Source of the DNA: Oscillospiraceae bacterium UBA6370
GTDB lineage: Bacteria > Bacillota > Clostridia > Oscillospirales > Oscillospiraceae
Assembly: GCA_002437735.1 (NCBI GenBank)
Contig: DJRC01000091.1
Coordinates: 3,449 to 9,611 of the forward strand
Direction of reading: 5' to 3'
DNA: 6,163 nt
Position numbers and translations under genes: made by a program. Within the stretch, counting starts at the first letter, position 1. Each line of letters starts with the position of its first letter. Below, in pieces: positions 5,209-6,163 of the stretch. Under the pieces are notes generated by a model, which was given only the letters and a program-made list of their open reading frames with translations, was not told where the DNA came from and ran no database searches.

Positions 5209-5853
5209 TCATTTGACATAGTGGGCAAAGAAATTTTCCAAAATGCGCTGTCCGTCCCGGTGCGTGGCCTTCTGCAGCTCCGGGTGGAACTGCGTGCCGA
5301 AGATGGGGCGCGACTCATGTGCGAGCAGCTGCACGCGGCAGCTTTCCCGCAAGGCGAGCAGGCGGAAGCCATCCGGCACCGCGCTGAGCTGGCCGCGATG
5401 GTGCTCGAAGCAATGGAGCGTATCGCCAAAACCGGCAGTCAGCGGATGCTGCGCGAGGACGGTCTGCGGCAGAAAGCCGAACTCCTCGTATCTCTCGCCC
5501 GGATAGACGAGCGGCGCGCCGAAGGCGATGCCGATGAGCTGTAGGCCCGCGCAGATGCCAAAGAGCGGGACCGTTGTTTCACGAATGAGCGCAAGCTCGT
5601 CGGCAAAAGTCTCGCGCAGACGCTCGCGGTCCCAGTCGGTGAAGCAGCCGGAGAGAAAGATGGCATCCGGCGCAGAGTCGAGCGTCTTGAGCTGTGTATA
5701 GTGCCGCACGGTGACCGTTCCGAACTCAGAGAGCTTCGCGGCGAGCGCGTCGATGTTATAAAGCGGGTCGGTAAGACCGAGCTCTCCCGCGTGGGCGATC
5801 CGACCGCGGTCACCGGGCGTCGGCTCGTTGTTGATGAGCAGCAGCTCTCTCAT
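5209..5853 (-). CDS. Class I glutamine amidotransferase of unknown substrate
   Basis: Class I (triad) amidotransferases hydrolyse glutamine and hand the ammonia to a partner enzyme or domain. The 214-residue product is a single GATase1 domain with all three catalytic residues: the nucleophile C101 in the elbow GICAGLQ, and H190 and E192 in FHPE. It is cytosolic and lacks any synthetase domain, so it either serves a separate partner or is a gamma-glutamyl hydrolase-like enzyme. ATG 5853 starts one base after the TGA of the yqeB gene, and GGAGG lies six bases upstream inside the last yqeB codons; the frame is open further upstream, but that part lies antisense-free within yqeB and is not coding here. 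The tight coupling suggests a role linked to selenium-dependent molybdenum hydroxylases or purine breakdown, which is inference. Fold and catalytic residues are clear; substrate is unknown. Confidence 0.92.
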   Translation of the reverse strand: MRELLLINNEPTPGDRGRIAHAGELGLTDPLYNIDALAAKLSEFGTVTVRHYTQLKTLDSAPDAIFLSGCFTDWDRERLRETFADELALIRETTVPLFGICAGLQLIGIAFGAPLVYPGERYEEFGFLPQTVLAQHPLTAGFGDTLHCFEHHRGQLSAVPDGFRLLALRESCRVQLLAHESRPIFGTQFHPELQKATHRDGQRILENFFAHYVK

Positions 5854-5854
5854 G

Positions 5855-6163
5855 TCAGTCCTCCAGAAGCGCACCGGACAGGTGCAAAATCGCCTCGAGT
5901 ACGCCGCCGCCGACGGCGGTCGCCTTGTCCGAGACCGTATAGCAGTTTTCCACATTGCCGCGCGGGTCCACGTCGCCGGACTTCATGCCCTTGCGGACGG
6001 GGATGCCGTCGGCGATCAAGCCGCGGAGCACGCCGTCGATGGTGCAGACCATCGGCTCGCCGGACACATAGCCCGCGACGTCGCCGGCCTTCACAAGGTC
6101 GCCGATCCTGCGCACGGAGCGAAACGCGCCGTCCGCGGGCGCGCGGAGCACGCGCTCGCCGGC
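5855..6163 (-). CDS. yqeB: YqeB/EF2563-family selenium-dependent molybdenum hydroxylase maturation protein, C-terminal part
   Basis: The frame is open to the right edge of the window, leaving the last 102 residues of a protein that is usually about 260-270 long. Typical family features are APADGAF, IGDLVKAGDVAGYV, a short IDGVLRGLI segment, and VDPRGNVENCYTVSDKA followed by GGGVLEAILHL near the end. Proteins of this family occur with enzymes such as selenium-dependent xanthine or purine hydroxylases and are thought to help mature their cofactor; the exact reaction is not known. The true start lies outside the window; the GTG at 6151 is internal because homology continues upstream of it. The stop is one base before the amidotransferase ATG, indicating one operon. 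Selenium or molybdenum enzymes themselves are not in the window. Confidence 0.85.
   Translation of the reverse strand, partial: AGERVLRAPADGAFRSVRRIGDLVKAGDVAGYVSGEPMVCTIDGVLRGLIADGIPVRKGMKSGDVDPRGNVENCYTVSDKATAVGGGVLEAILHLSGALLED

Noticed and set aside
4415..5212. 265-codon minus-strand frame overlapping the M23 gene
   Set aside because: It is an out-of-frame shadow: its product is Arg/Ala-rich low complexity, while the other frame has a clear LytM domain.
5854..5955. 34-residue N-terminal extension of the amidotransferase
   Set aside because: It lies in the yqeB coding region in another frame, and the ATG at 5853 has a good Shine-Dalgarno and family-like N-terminus.
6149..6151. GTG at 6151 as the true start of the yqeB gene
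   Set aside because: The frame and family-like sequence continue to the window edge, and a C-terminal domain alone would be far shorter than the family.
1..6163. Mobile elements, CRISPR arrays, tRNA or rRNA genes
   Set aside because: No transposase or integrase frame, spaced repeat array, cloverleaf or rRNA-like stretch was seen on either strand.

Overview
The window suggests a high-GC, spore-forming Firmicute of the class Clostridia, most like the Oscillospiraceae/Ruminococcaceae. This is inferred from gene content and codon bias: a SpoIVFA/SpoIVFB-like pair, a TIGR03960 radical SAM protein with its DUF2344 partner, and a YqeB-type maturation factor for selenium-dependent molybdenum hydroxylases. 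No mobile element, CRISPR array, tRNA or rRNA is visible. All eight genes lie on the minus strand, so transcription runs from high to low coordinates.

Right end (6163-5179): the 3' part of a yqeB-family gene, cut by the window edge, is followed after one base by a stand-alone class I glutamine amidotransferase. A strong intrinsic terminator closes this unit.

Middle (5168-3630): a membrane-anchored LytM/M23 protein and an M50 intramembrane metalloprotease overlap by 20 bases and match the spoIVFA-spoIVFB arrangement. A sequence resembling a sigma-E (mother-cell sporulation) promoter precedes them, which fits the known control of this operon in Bacillus.

Middle-left (3655-1103): the TIGR03960 radical SAM protein (best start GTG at 3590) and the DUF2344/TIGR03936 protein overlap by 8 bases and should be co-translated. 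A housekeeping-type promoter sits over the stop codon of the M50 gene, so this pair may be expressed in growing cells independently of the sporulation genes. Its biochemical role is unknown.

Left end (1044-1): rpmE (zinc-type bL31) has a near-consensus promoter, a short structured leader and its own terminator. The promoter of hflX overlaps the U-tract of that terminator. hflX runs off the left edge inside its Walker A motif. The left half therefore has a ribosome theme (bL31, the ribosome-splitting GTPase HflX), next to the radical SAM pair, sporulation proteolysis and molybdenum-hydroxylase maturation.

No stretch longer than about 150 bases lacks a gene. The most interesting points are the amidotransferase coupled to yqeB, the sporulation-type promoter with its palindrome, the SpoIVFB-like protein lacking a CBS domain, and the possible ribosome-binding-site-masking leader of rpmE.
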